This document shows positions 23,608 through 31,570 of a stretch of DNA of 33,151 nt, in pieces; the first letter of the stretch is position 1, and the number at the start of each line of letters is the position of its first letter. The notes beneath the pieces are model-generated. The model was not told the origin of the DNA. It saw only the letters and a list, made by a program, of their open reading frames with translations, and did not search any database. The stretch spans positions 1-33,151 of the forward strand of contig CAZHSC010000037.1 of the NCBI GenBank assembly GCA_964534995.1. The letters run 5' to 3'. The stretch is from JAJTFW01 sp964534995. Lineage in GTDB: Bacteria; Bacteroidota; Bacteroidia; AKYH767-A; OLB10. The position numbers and the translations under genes are program-made.

Positions 23608-24621
23608 GTGAATACGCTCAAAAAAATAGCATTATTCTTTTTCCTGCTGCCTGCCACGCAGCTTCAGGGACAGGATATTCATTTTTCGCAATTCCCGCAA
23701 TCGGCTTTATCTGTAAATCCCGCCGACGCGGGTTACTTTCCTGCTGACCTCCGTATCAGCGGAGCATACAGGCGTCAGTGGAGCTCCATTACCGTTCCCT
23801 ACAAAACCTTTTCTGCCGCTGCTGATGCAGGATTACAGGCCGTGACTGACATACTCAAAGGTTTTGGCGCAGGGTTTCAGGTGAATCATGACGAGGCCGG
23901 CGATGGGGAGTTGAGTACGCTTGACCTGCGTCTGTTTTTATCATTCCGAAAGCCCCTTGGAGCGGACTCCGTTCATTTTATCAGAGCCGGTTTTATGACC
24001 GGGTTCAGTCAGCGAATTATCGACTTCAGTAAACTCAGTTTCGACGCGCAGTACAATGGCGACCTTTATGATCCGCTGGCCCCTACCGGCGAGAAATTCA
24101 ACAGCAACAGCGCCTCCTGGCTGGATATTGGCTTCGGCCTGGGCTGGGATATGATTCGGGAAAAAAGCATCTGGCAAGCCGGACTATCTGCCATTCATGT
24201 CAATACACCTGACCAGGGCTTTTACAGTGAAGCGGTGCGGCGGCCGGTTTTGTGGCAGGTGAACACCGGTATTCAGTTGCTCCTGAACGAATCTTTTACC
24301 CTTATGCCTTCTCTCCTGTTTATGAGGCAGCACGAATTCAGGGAATTCAACGGGGGAGCTGAACTTAAAATGAACATTCCATCGGATAAACGTAGCAGCG
24401 CCTCTGTCGGGTTCACCCTTTATCACCGCTGGGAAGACGCGATTATTCCCGGTGTGGTTCTATATCTGGGCAAATTCAGGCTTGGATTTTCTTACGATAT
24501 CAATACCTCCCCGTTAAAATCGGTAAGCCGCAGCCGTGGTGGCCCTGAACTCAGTATCGTCTATCTCTCCAAAAAAATAAAAGCAAGCGCACAGCGAAGC
24601 ATTATCTGCCCGGTTTACTGA
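23608..24621 (+). CDS. PorP/SprF-family T9SS outer-membrane protein
   Basis: The 337-residue product is a PorP/SprF-type beta-barrel outer-membrane protein. Family members are T9SS-associated, and the SprF-type ones are needed to export or attach a specific type B sorting-domain partner. It starts with GTG at 23608, chosen because a clean signal peptide follows at once (LKKIALFFFLLPATQL, then QGQDIHFSQF). Family hallmarks are DIHFSQFPQSALSVNPADAGYF near the N-terminus, the RISGAYRRQWSSI strand, FGAGFQVNHDEAGDG, and a series of aromatic-ended strands including the C-terminal FRLGFSYDINTS. It begins one base after the adhesin stop and its TGA overlaps the next ATG as TGATG, so translation is probably coupled across the operon. 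Confidence 0.94.
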   Translation: MNTLKKIALFFFLLPATQLQGQDIHFSQFPQSALSVNPADAGYFPADLRISGAYRRQWSSITVPYKTFSAAADAGLQAVTDILKGFGAGFQVNHDEAGDGELSTLDLRLFLSFRKPLGADSVHFIRAGFMTGFSQRIIDFSKLSFDAQYNGDLYDPLAPTGEKFNSNSASWLDIGFGLGWDMIREKSIWQAGLSAIHVNTPDQGFYSEAVRRPVLWQVNTGIQLLLNESFTLMPSLLFMRQHEFREFNGGAELKMNIPSDKRSSASVGFTLYHRWEDAIIPGVVLYLGKFRLGFSYDINTSPLKSVSRSRGGPELSIVYLSKKIKASAQRSIICPVY

Positions 24622-26582
24622 TGAACATCCGATTCCTAATCTTATTATTCATATGGATATTCGCCTTTGCCGTCAAACAGACGCAGGCGCAATCAAAATC
24701 AGCATACCTGCAGGCGGGAGAAGAATGCATGGAGCGCAATGATCCCTTTTGCGCGATCAACAACTTCAGGCTTGCGCTCGACTATGGTGAAGACGCCGAT
24801 GTATACATGCACCTGGGTCAGGCGGAAAAAACACTTCATAATTACAGGGAAGCCCTGCATTGGTACAGAAAATGCCTGGCAAAAAGCAATAAGGAAGATG
24901 CAAGAATCATCGCATTCATATATTGCGCCGACCTGTGTAAACGTCTTGGTGATTTTACGGGAGCTGCCAGCTATATCGATGAACTGATCATCCTCGATAA
25001 GGCTAACAAGTCAAGGTGGGAAAAAACGAAACTGGATTATGGAATAGCGGAAAAGATATACCATGACAGTATCGCAGTTGAGGTCATACCTGCATCGGGA
25101 GATATTAACACAGCCTATTCCGACTTTGCACCTGCACCGGTGGGCGACTCCATTCTCTTTTTTTCTTCCCTGCGCTACTTTCTCTTTGAAAACAATCAGA
25201 AATCAGCCACTTCACGTATTGCTTCCCATTCAATCCGGCAAGCGCTTCCGAAAAAATCAAAATTGCTGGATGACGCGATCAATCAAGCAGCCTTTAACAA
25301 TGCCAATGCATCCGTTAGCCCCGATGGAAAAATCATGGTTTTTACCCGGTGCGTTTATGATGATAACAACAAGCTGATTTGCTCACTTTACGAATCACAA
25401 TTTATCAACGGTATCTGGCAGGACGCTGTCAAACTACCATCGCTCATCAACCCACCCGGCAGGACTTCAACGCAGCCCTGCATCAGTACTGATAAATCGG
25501 AAGGCTACTTACTTTTTTTCTCCAGCAACCGGACCGGTGGTAATGGAGGTATGGACATTTGGTTTTGCCGGCGCAGCGCTGCTGGAAAGTATGATCCTCC
25601 AAAAAATCTTGGGGAGAAAGTCAATTCTGCCGGAGATGAATGGACTCCCTTTTACGACGCCGAAGCAGACAGTATTTATTTCAGTACGGAAAAAGACGAA
25701 GGGCCCGGTGGATTGGATCTTTTTATCACATCCTTCCCCGCACGGGAAAACACAAATCCCCGCTGCCTTCCCTCCCCCATGAACAGCCCCTATAATGACT
25801 TGTATTTTACAAGAAGTTATGGAAATGAAGTGAAACAATATATGGTTTCCAACCGTCCGCCTGCCCTACGACTGAACGGGTCTTCCTGTTGTTATGACAT
25901 TTTTTCTATCCATGCGATCCCTCCCACTGTTGATTCCCTCCTGACCATGGAAAACAAGGAAGCAATAGTGATGGACACCACACGTAAATTCATCCAACTG
26001 AATACGGATGAAAAACTTGCGCATATCAGGAAAAACTTTCCATTACGATTGTATTTCGACAATGACCAGCCGGATCCCAGAAGTACATTGAGTTCCACCG
26101 ATAAAAGCTATGATAAGCTGGTGGGAGATTACCTGGCCAGACAGGATCAATATGTAATACGGCAGGGGGACTTGAATTCTAAAGATTTGATTACAGGCTT
26201 TTTCAATGATTCCGTTGATGCGAATTTTCAACGCCTGGAGGCATTTACCGAATGGCTGTATCAAACTTTATATTCACAACAGGAGGGTATAAAAATTACG
26301 ATTCAGGGAAGCGCGAGCCCTTTGGCTGAAAGACGATATAACCTAATTTTGTCGGCGAGAAGGATTGAAAGCCTGATGAATTATTGGTTTCAGTGGAAAA
26401 ACGGCCTTATGAAAGACATGTTGCAGAAGGACAAACTTAATATCCTGTTTATTCCGGCCGGTGAAGAACAGGCCCCGTCGAATATCAGTGATAAGCTTAG
26501 TGAACAGGAAAAATCTGTTTACAGTATACAGGCCGCCCTCGAACGTAGAATAGAACTGGTTGACATATCACTTTTAAAATGA
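24621..26582 (+). CDS. PorE-like protein: TPR, PD40 repeats and degenerate OmpA-like domain
   Basis: This 653-residue protein has a signal peptide (about 1-23, LLFIWIFAFAVKQ, ending TQAQ). TPR-like helices follow (about 25-160: AYLQAGEECMERNDPFCAIN, HNYREALHWYRKCLAK, GDFTGAASYIDEL). PD40 beta-propeller repeats fill about 165-430 (ANASVSPDGKIMVF, LLFFSSNRTGGNGGMDIWFC, EGPGGLDLFIT). A C-terminal OmpA-like domain (about 472-653) has LRLYFDNDQPDP, IKITIQGSASPL, NLILSARRIESL and the closing ERRIELVDI. In PorE such domains link the T9SS ring to peptidoglycan. Here the usual G-H-T-D is replaced by G-S-A-S, losing the aspartate that contacts diaminopimelate, while the LSxRR arginine remains. A roughly 50-residue insertion precedes ERRIELVDI. 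No separate carboxypeptidase-regulatory-like domain is obvious. The gene overlaps both neighbours, so it is tightly coupled. Confidence 0.87.
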   Translation: MNIRFLILLFIWIFAFAVKQTQAQSKSAYLQAGEECMERNDPFCAINNFRLALDYGEDADVYMHLGQAEKTLHNYREALHWYRKCLAKSNKEDARIIAFIYCADLCKRLGDFTGAASYIDELIILDKANKSRWEKTKLDYGIAEKIYHDSIAVEVIPASGDINTAYSDFAPAPVGDSILFFSSLRYFLFENNQKSATSRIASHSIRQALPKKSKLLDDAINQAAFNNANASVSPDGKIMVFTRCVYDDNNKLICSLYESQFINGIWQDAVKLPSLINPPGRTSTQPCISTDKSEGYLLFFSSNRTGGNGGMDIWFCRRSAAGKYDPPKNLGEKVNSAGDEWTPFYDAEADSIYFSTEKDEGPGGLDLFITSFPARENTNPRCLPSPMNSPYNDLYFTRSYGNEVKQYMVSNRPPALRLNGSSCCYDIFSIHAIPPTVDSLLTMENKEAIVMDTTRKFIQLNTDEKLAHIRKNFPLRLYFDNDQPDPRSTLSSTDKSYDKLVGDYLARQDQYVIRQGDLNSKDLITGFFNDSVDANFQRLEAFTEWLYQTLYSQQEGIKITIQGSASPLAERRYNLILSARRIESLMNYWFQWKNGLMKDMLQKDKLNILFIPAGEEQAPSNISDKLSEQEKSVYSIQAALERRIELVDISLLK

Positions 26583-28228
26583 AGATGCGTTATTCTGGAA
26601 TAGTTTTATTTTTTTTACTGACCTTTTTTTCAAAAGAAGGACGGTCTCAAAACCTGGTACCCAATCCGGGCTTTGAAACCACTTTAGGAATACCAACCGG
26701 CGCCGGGCAGTGGAACCTGGCCCAACCATGGGATGGCATTAATGGCAGTCCGGATCTATATGTCAGGGGACAGGTTTCCCTTCCTTTAATCCCCTGCGAC
26801 AATGTTAACATTCCAACCAATGTTGGCGGCTTTTGTGATGAGCGTACCGGGCAGAACTATTACATGGGCCTTCAGTTTGATTTTGTGAACAACCAAAGGG
26901 AATACCTAACCGTACCTTTGGTGATCCCATTGAATAACGGTGAAGTTTACCGTATTGAATTTTATGCTCAACTGGCCGACAGCTCCAGATTTGCCTGCAA
27001 CCGGCTGGGTGCATTACTCACCAACAACATTCCCATTCAACCCGGTACCGGTGTGATTACTTTTCCTCCGCAATTGGAAGCCCTGGCCCAGGTTACTGAT
27101 ACCGGTAACTGGACAAAGGTGACCGGGGTATACCAGGCCTTTGGTGGAGAAAATTATATTACGATTGGTGTTTTCAGAAATGATACGGATCCTCTTTTGT
27201 TAAAAACTGACTACGGCGCCAGACTGAGCAACTGCAGTAACCTCGACAATCACGCATACTACTTTATTGACGATGTGTCTGTCACGCCGGTGAATATAAC
27301 CGTTGAGATTGAAGGCGACACCATTATCTGCCCGGGTGAAAGTACAGTCCTGAGTGCAAACTGCAACGTTCCCTTCTGGTGGAGTAGCTCCACCTTCCCA
27401 AATGATACGGTTTGCCTCAGCGTAGATACTATCATTACACCCTCTGCCCCGGTTACCTATTATTTAAATACTGATTTTAAAACCGACAGTGTGCGTATAC
27501 TTATTGTGAATCCACCGGTGGTAAACTTAGGTCCTGACACCCTGTTGTGTGAGGGTGACACGATTTTCCTGGACGCTACCGCTCCTGATGGCCTTTTATA
27601 TACCTGGTCAACGGGTGATACTTCCGCCATCATCGCCGTAACTGATACCGGGACCTATTCGGTGTTGGTGGATAACGCGGGTTGCGCTGTTGAAGACTCG
27701 GTGGTCATCCCGGCATTTTTGGAGAATCCATTTCTCAGCCTGGGCGAGGATTCTTCCTATTGCTTTTTTTACAATGACTCACTAAAACTGGATGCCGGCG
27801 AAGGCACTTCGTATTTATGGCTTCCCACACTGCAGACTTCCCGTGAAATTACGGTACTTACGCCCGCGGTATATTCCGTAACGGTAAACCGTGCAAACGG
27901 CTGCAGAAGGACCGCCTCACTGGAGGTTATGGAAATTTGCGAGCCTACCGTATTTGTGCCGAGTGCATTCACTCCTGATGGAGATGGATTAAATGATATC
28001 TTCAGACCCTACGTTAACAATTCCCTTCTGTATAATTTCAGGGTTTTAAACCGGCGGGGACAAGAAATATTTTATTCTGAGGACCCTCTGGAAGGATGGG
28101 ATGGCACCTATGACGGCCAGGATGCTCCGATTGGTATTTATGTGTACAGAGTCAATTACGAAGGACTCGATTCAGATGGCATCAAAGTCAAGAAAAAGAA
28201 ATTAGGTACCATCATGCTCATCCGGTAA
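26579..28228 (+). CDS. surface protein with N-terminal jelly-roll-like domain and T9SS type B sorting domain
   Basis: The 549-residue product has a signal peptide (about 1-23, GIVLFFLLTFFS). A galactose-binding-like jelly-roll domain spans about 24-240, beginning NLVPNPGFETT and ending AYYFIDDVSVTP, a pattern seen in carbohydrate-binding modules. Three short Ig-like repeats (about 241-450) include EGDTIICPGESTVLSANC and LGPDTLLCEGDTIFLDA. The C-terminal type B sorting domain (about 457-549) has VPSAFTPDGDGLNDIFRP, VLNRRGQEIFYSE, GWDGTYDG and GIYVYRVNYEG. The ATG overlaps the previous stop as ATGA. Only 18 bases separate it from the REC-Hpt gene. The domain order suggests a smaller glycan-binding surface protein exported with the same machinery as the first adhesin of the operon. 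Confidence 0.92.
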   Translation: MKMRYSGIVLFFLLTFFSKEGRSQNLVPNPGFETTLGIPTGAGQWNLAQPWDGINGSPDLYVRGQVSLPLIPCDNVNIPTNVGGFCDERTGQNYYMGLQFDFVNNQREYLTVPLVIPLNNGEVYRIEFYAQLADSSRFACNRLGALLTNNIPIQPGTGVITFPPQLEALAQVTDTGNWTKVTGVYQAFGGENYITIGVFRNDTDPLLLKTDYGARLSNCSNLDNHAYYFIDDVSVTPVNITVEIEGDTIICPGESTVLSANCNVPFWWSSSTFPNDTVCLSVDTIITPSAPVTYYLNTDFKTDSVRILIVNPPVVNLGPDTLLCEGDTIFLDATAPDGLLYTWSTGDTSAIIAVTDTGTYSVLVDNAGCAVEDSVVIPAFLENPFLSLGEDSSYCFFYNDSLKLDAGEGTSYLWLPTLQTSREITVLTPAVYSVTVNRANGCRRTASLEVMEICEPTVFVPSAFTPDGDGLNDIFRPYVNNSLLYNFRVLNRRGQEIFYSEDPLEGWDGTYDGQDAPIGIYVYRVNYEGLDSDGIKVKKKKLGTIMLIR

Positions 28229-28246
28229 ATAAAACAGTATTTAGTA

Positions 28247-29056
28247 ATGATCATTTCACAAGAGGAAGACCATATTCATCACGAAAACCGGATCATCGGT
28301 CATGATTTGAAAGTATTATTGGTGGATGATAATAAGGTGAACCAGTTTTTAGGTAAGCGAATCCTCAACAACCTTGGCGTTACCTTTGTTGATTTGGCGG
28401 GCAATGGAAAAGAAGCCCTGGAGAAAGTAAAGCAGCATGACTATGATGTTGTATTGACAGACGTTGAAATGCCGGGAATGACAGGCTATGAATTATGCAG
28501 GCACATTCGTGAGCAGGAGGCCGCTAACAGGCATCTCACGATTATTGCACTGACAGCTAATGCTTCGGATGAAGACCGTTGTCAGGCACAAGAAGCGGGC
28601 ATTGATGATTACCTCACCAAACCTTACAGCCCCCAGGATCTTCTGCACATTCTCAATAAAAATATACATGACAAAAAGAGAATCGTGGTTGAAGAATTAC
28701 CTGCAGGACAAAGTACGGGAATTGAAAAATTATATGCTGTATTCAACCACAATACGGGTGATGTCCTTCAGTTTCTTAAAATGCTCAGCCATCAACTTCC
28801 TGAATTGATTGAAGAAATCCGATCAGGTATTGCCGATGAAAACCGTGAAAAATCATTTCATGCAGCCCATAAACTAAAATCACCCGTCAAGCTTATGATG
28901 GATCCTGATTTTACGTCTCATTTTAGTGCATTTACTGAAAATTTACGTGACCCGGAAAAATATGAGGCAGCTGCTGCCCTTTTCCCGGTTATTGAGATAA
29001 CCCTGGAATCCCTCCTGGTCATCATCAATACGGAACTTGAACGGATCAGTCGTTGA
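28247..29056 (+). CDS. response-regulator receiver domain fused to Hpt domain
   Basis: This 269-residue cytoplasmic protein joins two phosphorelay modules. The receiver domain (about 20-140) has VLLVDDN (acidic pair Asp27-Asp28), VVLTDVEMPGMTG (phospho-acceptor Asp72), IIALTANA (Thr103) and DDYLTKPYSPQDLL (Lys125). The Hpt domain (about 155-265) is a four-helix-type bundle with SFHAAHKLKSPVKLM, in which His208 is the expected phosphorylated histidine. There is no kinase, DNA-binding or output enzyme domain. Such a protein would receive phosphate from a hybrid or separate histidine kinase and pass it to another receiver. It follows the surface-protein operon by 18 bases, so it is probably co-transcribed. 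A role in controlling gliding or adhesion is only an inference from position. Confidence 0.9.
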   Translation: MIISQEEDHIHHENRIIGHDLKVLLVDDNKVNQFLGKRILNNLGVTFVDLAGNGKEALEKVKQHDYDVVLTDVEMPGMTGYELCRHIREQEAANRHLTIIALTANASDEDRCQAQEAGIDDYLTKPYSPQDLLHILNKNIHDKKRIVVEELPAGQSTGIEKLYAVFNHNTGDVLQFLKMLSHQLPELIEEIRSGIADENREKSFHAAHKLKSPVKLMMDPDFTSHFSAFTENLRDPEKYEAAAALFPVIEITLESLLVIINTELERISR

Positions 29057-29085
29057 ATTATTAAGGTTAAACCCTCAAAAAAATA

Positions 29086-29109
29086 AAGCCTTCCTGTTGA
29101 GGAAGGCTT
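29086..29109. terminator. bidirectional terminator between the REC-Hpt and DUF3276 genes
   Basis: A 10-base perfect stem (AAGCCTTCCT / AGGAAGGCTT) with a GTTG loop. On the plus strand it is followed by AGTCATTTTTATT; on the minus strand by TATTTTTTTG. It lies between convergent genes and suits both. Confidence 0.9.
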
Positions 29110-29130
29110 AGTCATTTTTATTGGGTCGGC

Positions 29131-29484
29131 TTATTTTCCAAGGTCATCAAAACTCAGATCGGAATAACCGGTATTGTGAGCAGCCATCTCCCCACTGTCA
29201 CCGGAATAATTTTCTTCACTTTCCCTCTTCTGGCGTATGAAGTCCAGTGCTTCATGAAAACCTTCAGAAAATTTATCAAAGTCCTCCTTGTAAAGAAACA
29301 ATTTGTGTTTCTCAAAAATTGGTCGATCTTCACTTTCACCGGGTTTTCTTTTACTCTCAGTGATGGTAAGATAATAATCATTACCCCGTGTGGCTTTTAC
29401 ATCGAAATAATACGTTCTTTTCCCTGCTTTCACACGTTTGGAGAAGTGCGCTTCACGACTATGCAGGTTGTCAAATTCGGTCAT
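29131..29484 (-). CDS. DUF3276 / PUR-type nucleic-acid-binding protein
   Basis: The 117-residue product belongs to the DUF3276 family, a bacterial relative of PUR-alpha that binds single-stranded nucleic acid. Visible elements are FSKRVKAGKRTYYFDVKATR (strand region with basic residues), NDYYLTITESKR and HKLFLYKEDFDKFSEGFHEA, which give the beta-beta-beta-beta-alpha PUR unit. The C-terminal tail is acidic (SEENYSGDSGEM, DLSFDDLGK) and probably disordered. The ATG at 29484 is chosen: an in-frame TTG farther upstream overlaps the predicted promoter. In this phylum these proteins are common and are thought to act in gene regulation or RNA handling, but no target is known here. The gene has its own promoter and a strong terminator, so it is likely monocistronic. 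Confidence 0.9.
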   Translation of the reverse strand: MTEFDNLHSREAHFSKRVKAGKRTYYFDVKATRGNDYYLTITESKRKPGESEDRPIFEKHKLFLYKEDFDKFSEGFHEALDFIRQKRESEENYSGDSGEMAAHNTGYSDLSFDDLGK

Positions 29485-29508
29485 AGTGTAATTGTTTGAT
29501 AGGTGTAG

Positions 29509-29538
29509 CAAGATTAAGAAAAAAAAATGAGAAACAAA
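29509..29538 (-). promoter_or_regulatory. putative promoter of the DUF3276 gene
   Basis: On the minus strand a TTTG (29535-29538) is followed after 18 bases by TAATCTTG (29509-29516), which differs from TAnnTTTG at one position. Spacing fits the Bacteroidota consensus, and the predicted start of transcription gives a leader of about 20 bases before the ATG at 29484. Confidence 0.55.
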
Positions 29539-29551
29539 CCAAACCGAAAAA

Positions 29552-29604
29552 ATTTGACCGGATTTCTTATAAACAGCATGGCCCTTTCCGATTTGACCGG
29601 ATTT
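29552..29604. repeat. 14-base direct repeat upstream of the DUF3276 promoter
   Basis: ATTTGACCGGATTT occurs at 29552-29565 and again at 29591-29604, 39 bases apart. The second copy overlaps the stop codon of the ABC transporter gene. The spacing, near four helical turns, could allow cooperative binding of a regulator, but this is speculative. Confidence 0.6.
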
Positions 29605-31402
29605 ATAGCGGCACCTTGGTGGTATTTTCTAAAAGTTGCTTTTCAAATAATTGGCGATACAAACCATGCTTGCCCATCAATTCATCATGCGTCCCTTCTT
29701 CCACAATACAACCTTCATCCAGGACAATTATTTTACTGCAGAATTTAACGGTAGCTACACGGTGGCTCACAAAAACAGGGGTCTTGTCTTTCATGATTGC
29801 TGATAAATTATTCAAGATTCGTTCTTCCGTTATTGTATCAACGGCTGACAAACAATCATCAAAAATCAAAATGTCCGGATTCCGGATGATTGCCCTGGCA
29901 ATGGATAAACGCTGTTTCTGGCCACCGGAAAGGGTAATCCCCCGCTCACCCGTACGTGTACTGAAACCTTCCGGAAACTCCATGATATTGGAATAGACTT
30001 CCGCTTTCTTCGCGGCTTCCTCTATTAATTCATGCGATGATGCGTGGCCCGGCATGCCGAATGCGATGTTTGCAGAAATGGTATCAGAAAATAAAAAAAC
30101 ATCCTGAGGTACCCAGCCGATATGTTTACGATAGCTATCCAATTCAAAAGATTTGATATCTTTTTCATCCAGCAATATCCTGCCTTCTGAAGGATCTGTC
30201 ATCCGCAATAACAAATTAACGAGCGAGGTTTTGCCGGCACCGGTGCGGCCAATTACACCCAATGATGAAGCGGCGGGTAATTTAAAACTGATATTTTTTA
30301 ACACGGGAGGCCGGCTTTTATCATAAGCCAGCGAAACATTAACGAATTCGATTGCCCCTTTTCCATTTTCGCACTTCTGCGTCCCCGACTGTACCTCTGG
30401 TTTCTCATTCAAGAATTCAGTGATCCGGCGCTGGGAAGCAGCGGCACGCTGAACAATGGTAATCACCCAACCCAGGGAGGCAACAGGCCAGGTCAGCATG
30501 TTCACATAAATAACAAATTCGGCAATATTGCCAAGACTCAGACTTCCACGTATCACCTCAAGGCTACCCAGGTAAATGGTTAATATGGTACTCATCCCAA
30601 CCAACATGGACATGGTAGGCATAAATAGTGCATTCACCTTAACCATTTCCATGGAACGCTGCGCATATTCGCCGGTTTGCTTACCATAAAAAGACTGATA
30701 GTCTTTTTCCCGGCCAAATGCTTTAATCAGTCTGATTCCCGAAAATGTTTCCTGAACAAAGGTGGTCAACACTGAAAGTTGTTCCTGTACCTTTTCGCTC
30801 CTTTTATTGATACGATCCTGTACATAATACACCAGATACGCCATTACCGGCAATGGCAGCAATACATAAGCTGACAAAGCAGGATTTACACTGAACATGG
30901 CCCAAATCACCAAAACAAACATCACCAGCATATTAATGGTGTACATAATGGCAGGACCAACATACATCCTTACCCTGCCTACATCTTCGCTGATCCGGTT
31001 CATCAGATCCCCGGTGGTGTTCCTGGTATAAAAATTCAGGCCCAGAGTTTGGTAATGCCGGTAAATTTCATTTTTCATGTCGTACTCTATATGTCTCGAC
31101 ATTACAATGATCGTTTGACGCATGAAAAACATGAATAATCCTTTCATCAAAGCCATTGACAATACAAGTACGCCAAAAAGCAATACATTAAATATCAGCA
31201 ATTTGTAAACATCCGTTTGTAATTCAAAGCCATAAAAAAGCCTGTAAGTATCAATATTGGCTGCAACCAGGTTGAGGGCATTCCGGGTGAGCTGGGCGGG
31301 AAAAATGCCAAACATATTGGACACGGTCACAAACAGAATTCCACTGAGAAGGTGTTTCCTGTACTTTAAAAAGTATTTATTTAAAGGAAGCAGCTCTTTC
31401 AA
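29603..31402 (-). CDS. MsbA-like ABC exporter (fused membrane and ATPase domains)
   Basis: This 599-residue half-transporter has a six-helix exporter membrane domain (about 15-325) and a nucleotide-binding domain (about 350-595). The ATPase motifs are Walker A GRTGAGKTS (Lys391), Q-loop VPQD (Gln433), signature LSGGQKQR (491-498), Walker B ILIFD (511-515) and H-loop VSHR (His547). The residue after Walker B is Asp516 where the catalytic glutamate is usual (IFDDCLSAVD). It probably exports a lipid, drug or peptide as a dimer. The start is a TTG at 31402: an in-frame stop lies seven codons upstream with no ATG between, and the next ATG would remove the first membrane helix. The N-terminus KELLPLNKYFLKYRKHLL supports the TTG start. 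Substrate unknown. Confidence 0.93.
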   Translation of the reverse strand: MKELLPLNKYFLKYRKHLLSGILFVTVSNMFGIFPAQLTRNALNLVAANIDTYRLFYGFELQTDVYKLLIFNVLLFGVLVLSMALMKGLFMFFMRQTIIVMSRHIEYDMKNEIYRHYQTLGLNFYTRNTTGDLMNRISEDVGRVRMYVGPAIMYTINMLVMFVLVIWAMFSVNPALSAYVLLPLPVMAYLVYYVQDRINKRSEKVQEQLSVLTTFVQETFSGIRLIKAFGREKDYQSFYGKQTGEYAQRSMEMVKVNALFMPTMSMLVGMSTILTIYLGSLEVIRGSLSLGNIAEFVIYVNMLTWPVASLGWVITIVQRAAASQRRITEFLNEKPEVQSGTQKCENGKGAIEFVNVSLAYDKSRPPVLKNISFKLPAASSLGVIGRTGAGKTSLVNLLLRMTDPSEGRILLDEKDIKSFELDSYRKHIGWVPQDVFLFSDTISANIAFGMPGHASSHELIEEAAKKAEVYSNIMEFPEGFSTRTGERGITLSGGQKQRLSIARAIIRNPDILIFDDCLSAVDTITEERILNNLSAIMKDKTPVFVSHRVATVKFCSKIIVLDEGCIVEEGTHDELMGKHGLYRQLFEKQLLENTTKVPL

Positions 31403-31536
31403 GACTTTATATTTTGATTTTCAGGGAAAAAGATTTTACATTCACCCATTTACAGGAGGGATAAAGATAGAAATTCCGGGTAGAGCCCCTCCTTCCAACG
31501 CTTCAATTTATTTTTCCCTTTAAAGGTATAAAAGCC

Positions 31537-31544
31537 TACCTTTG
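31537..31544 (+). promoter_or_regulatory. putative -7 element of the leucine dehydrogenase gene
   Basis: TACCTTTG is an exact TAnnTTTG match 26 bases before the ATG. The -33 region is T-rich but lacks a clear TTG. Confidence 0.55.
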
Positions 31545-31570
31545 TCGTCCCAACAGAAAGCCCTAGTTTC

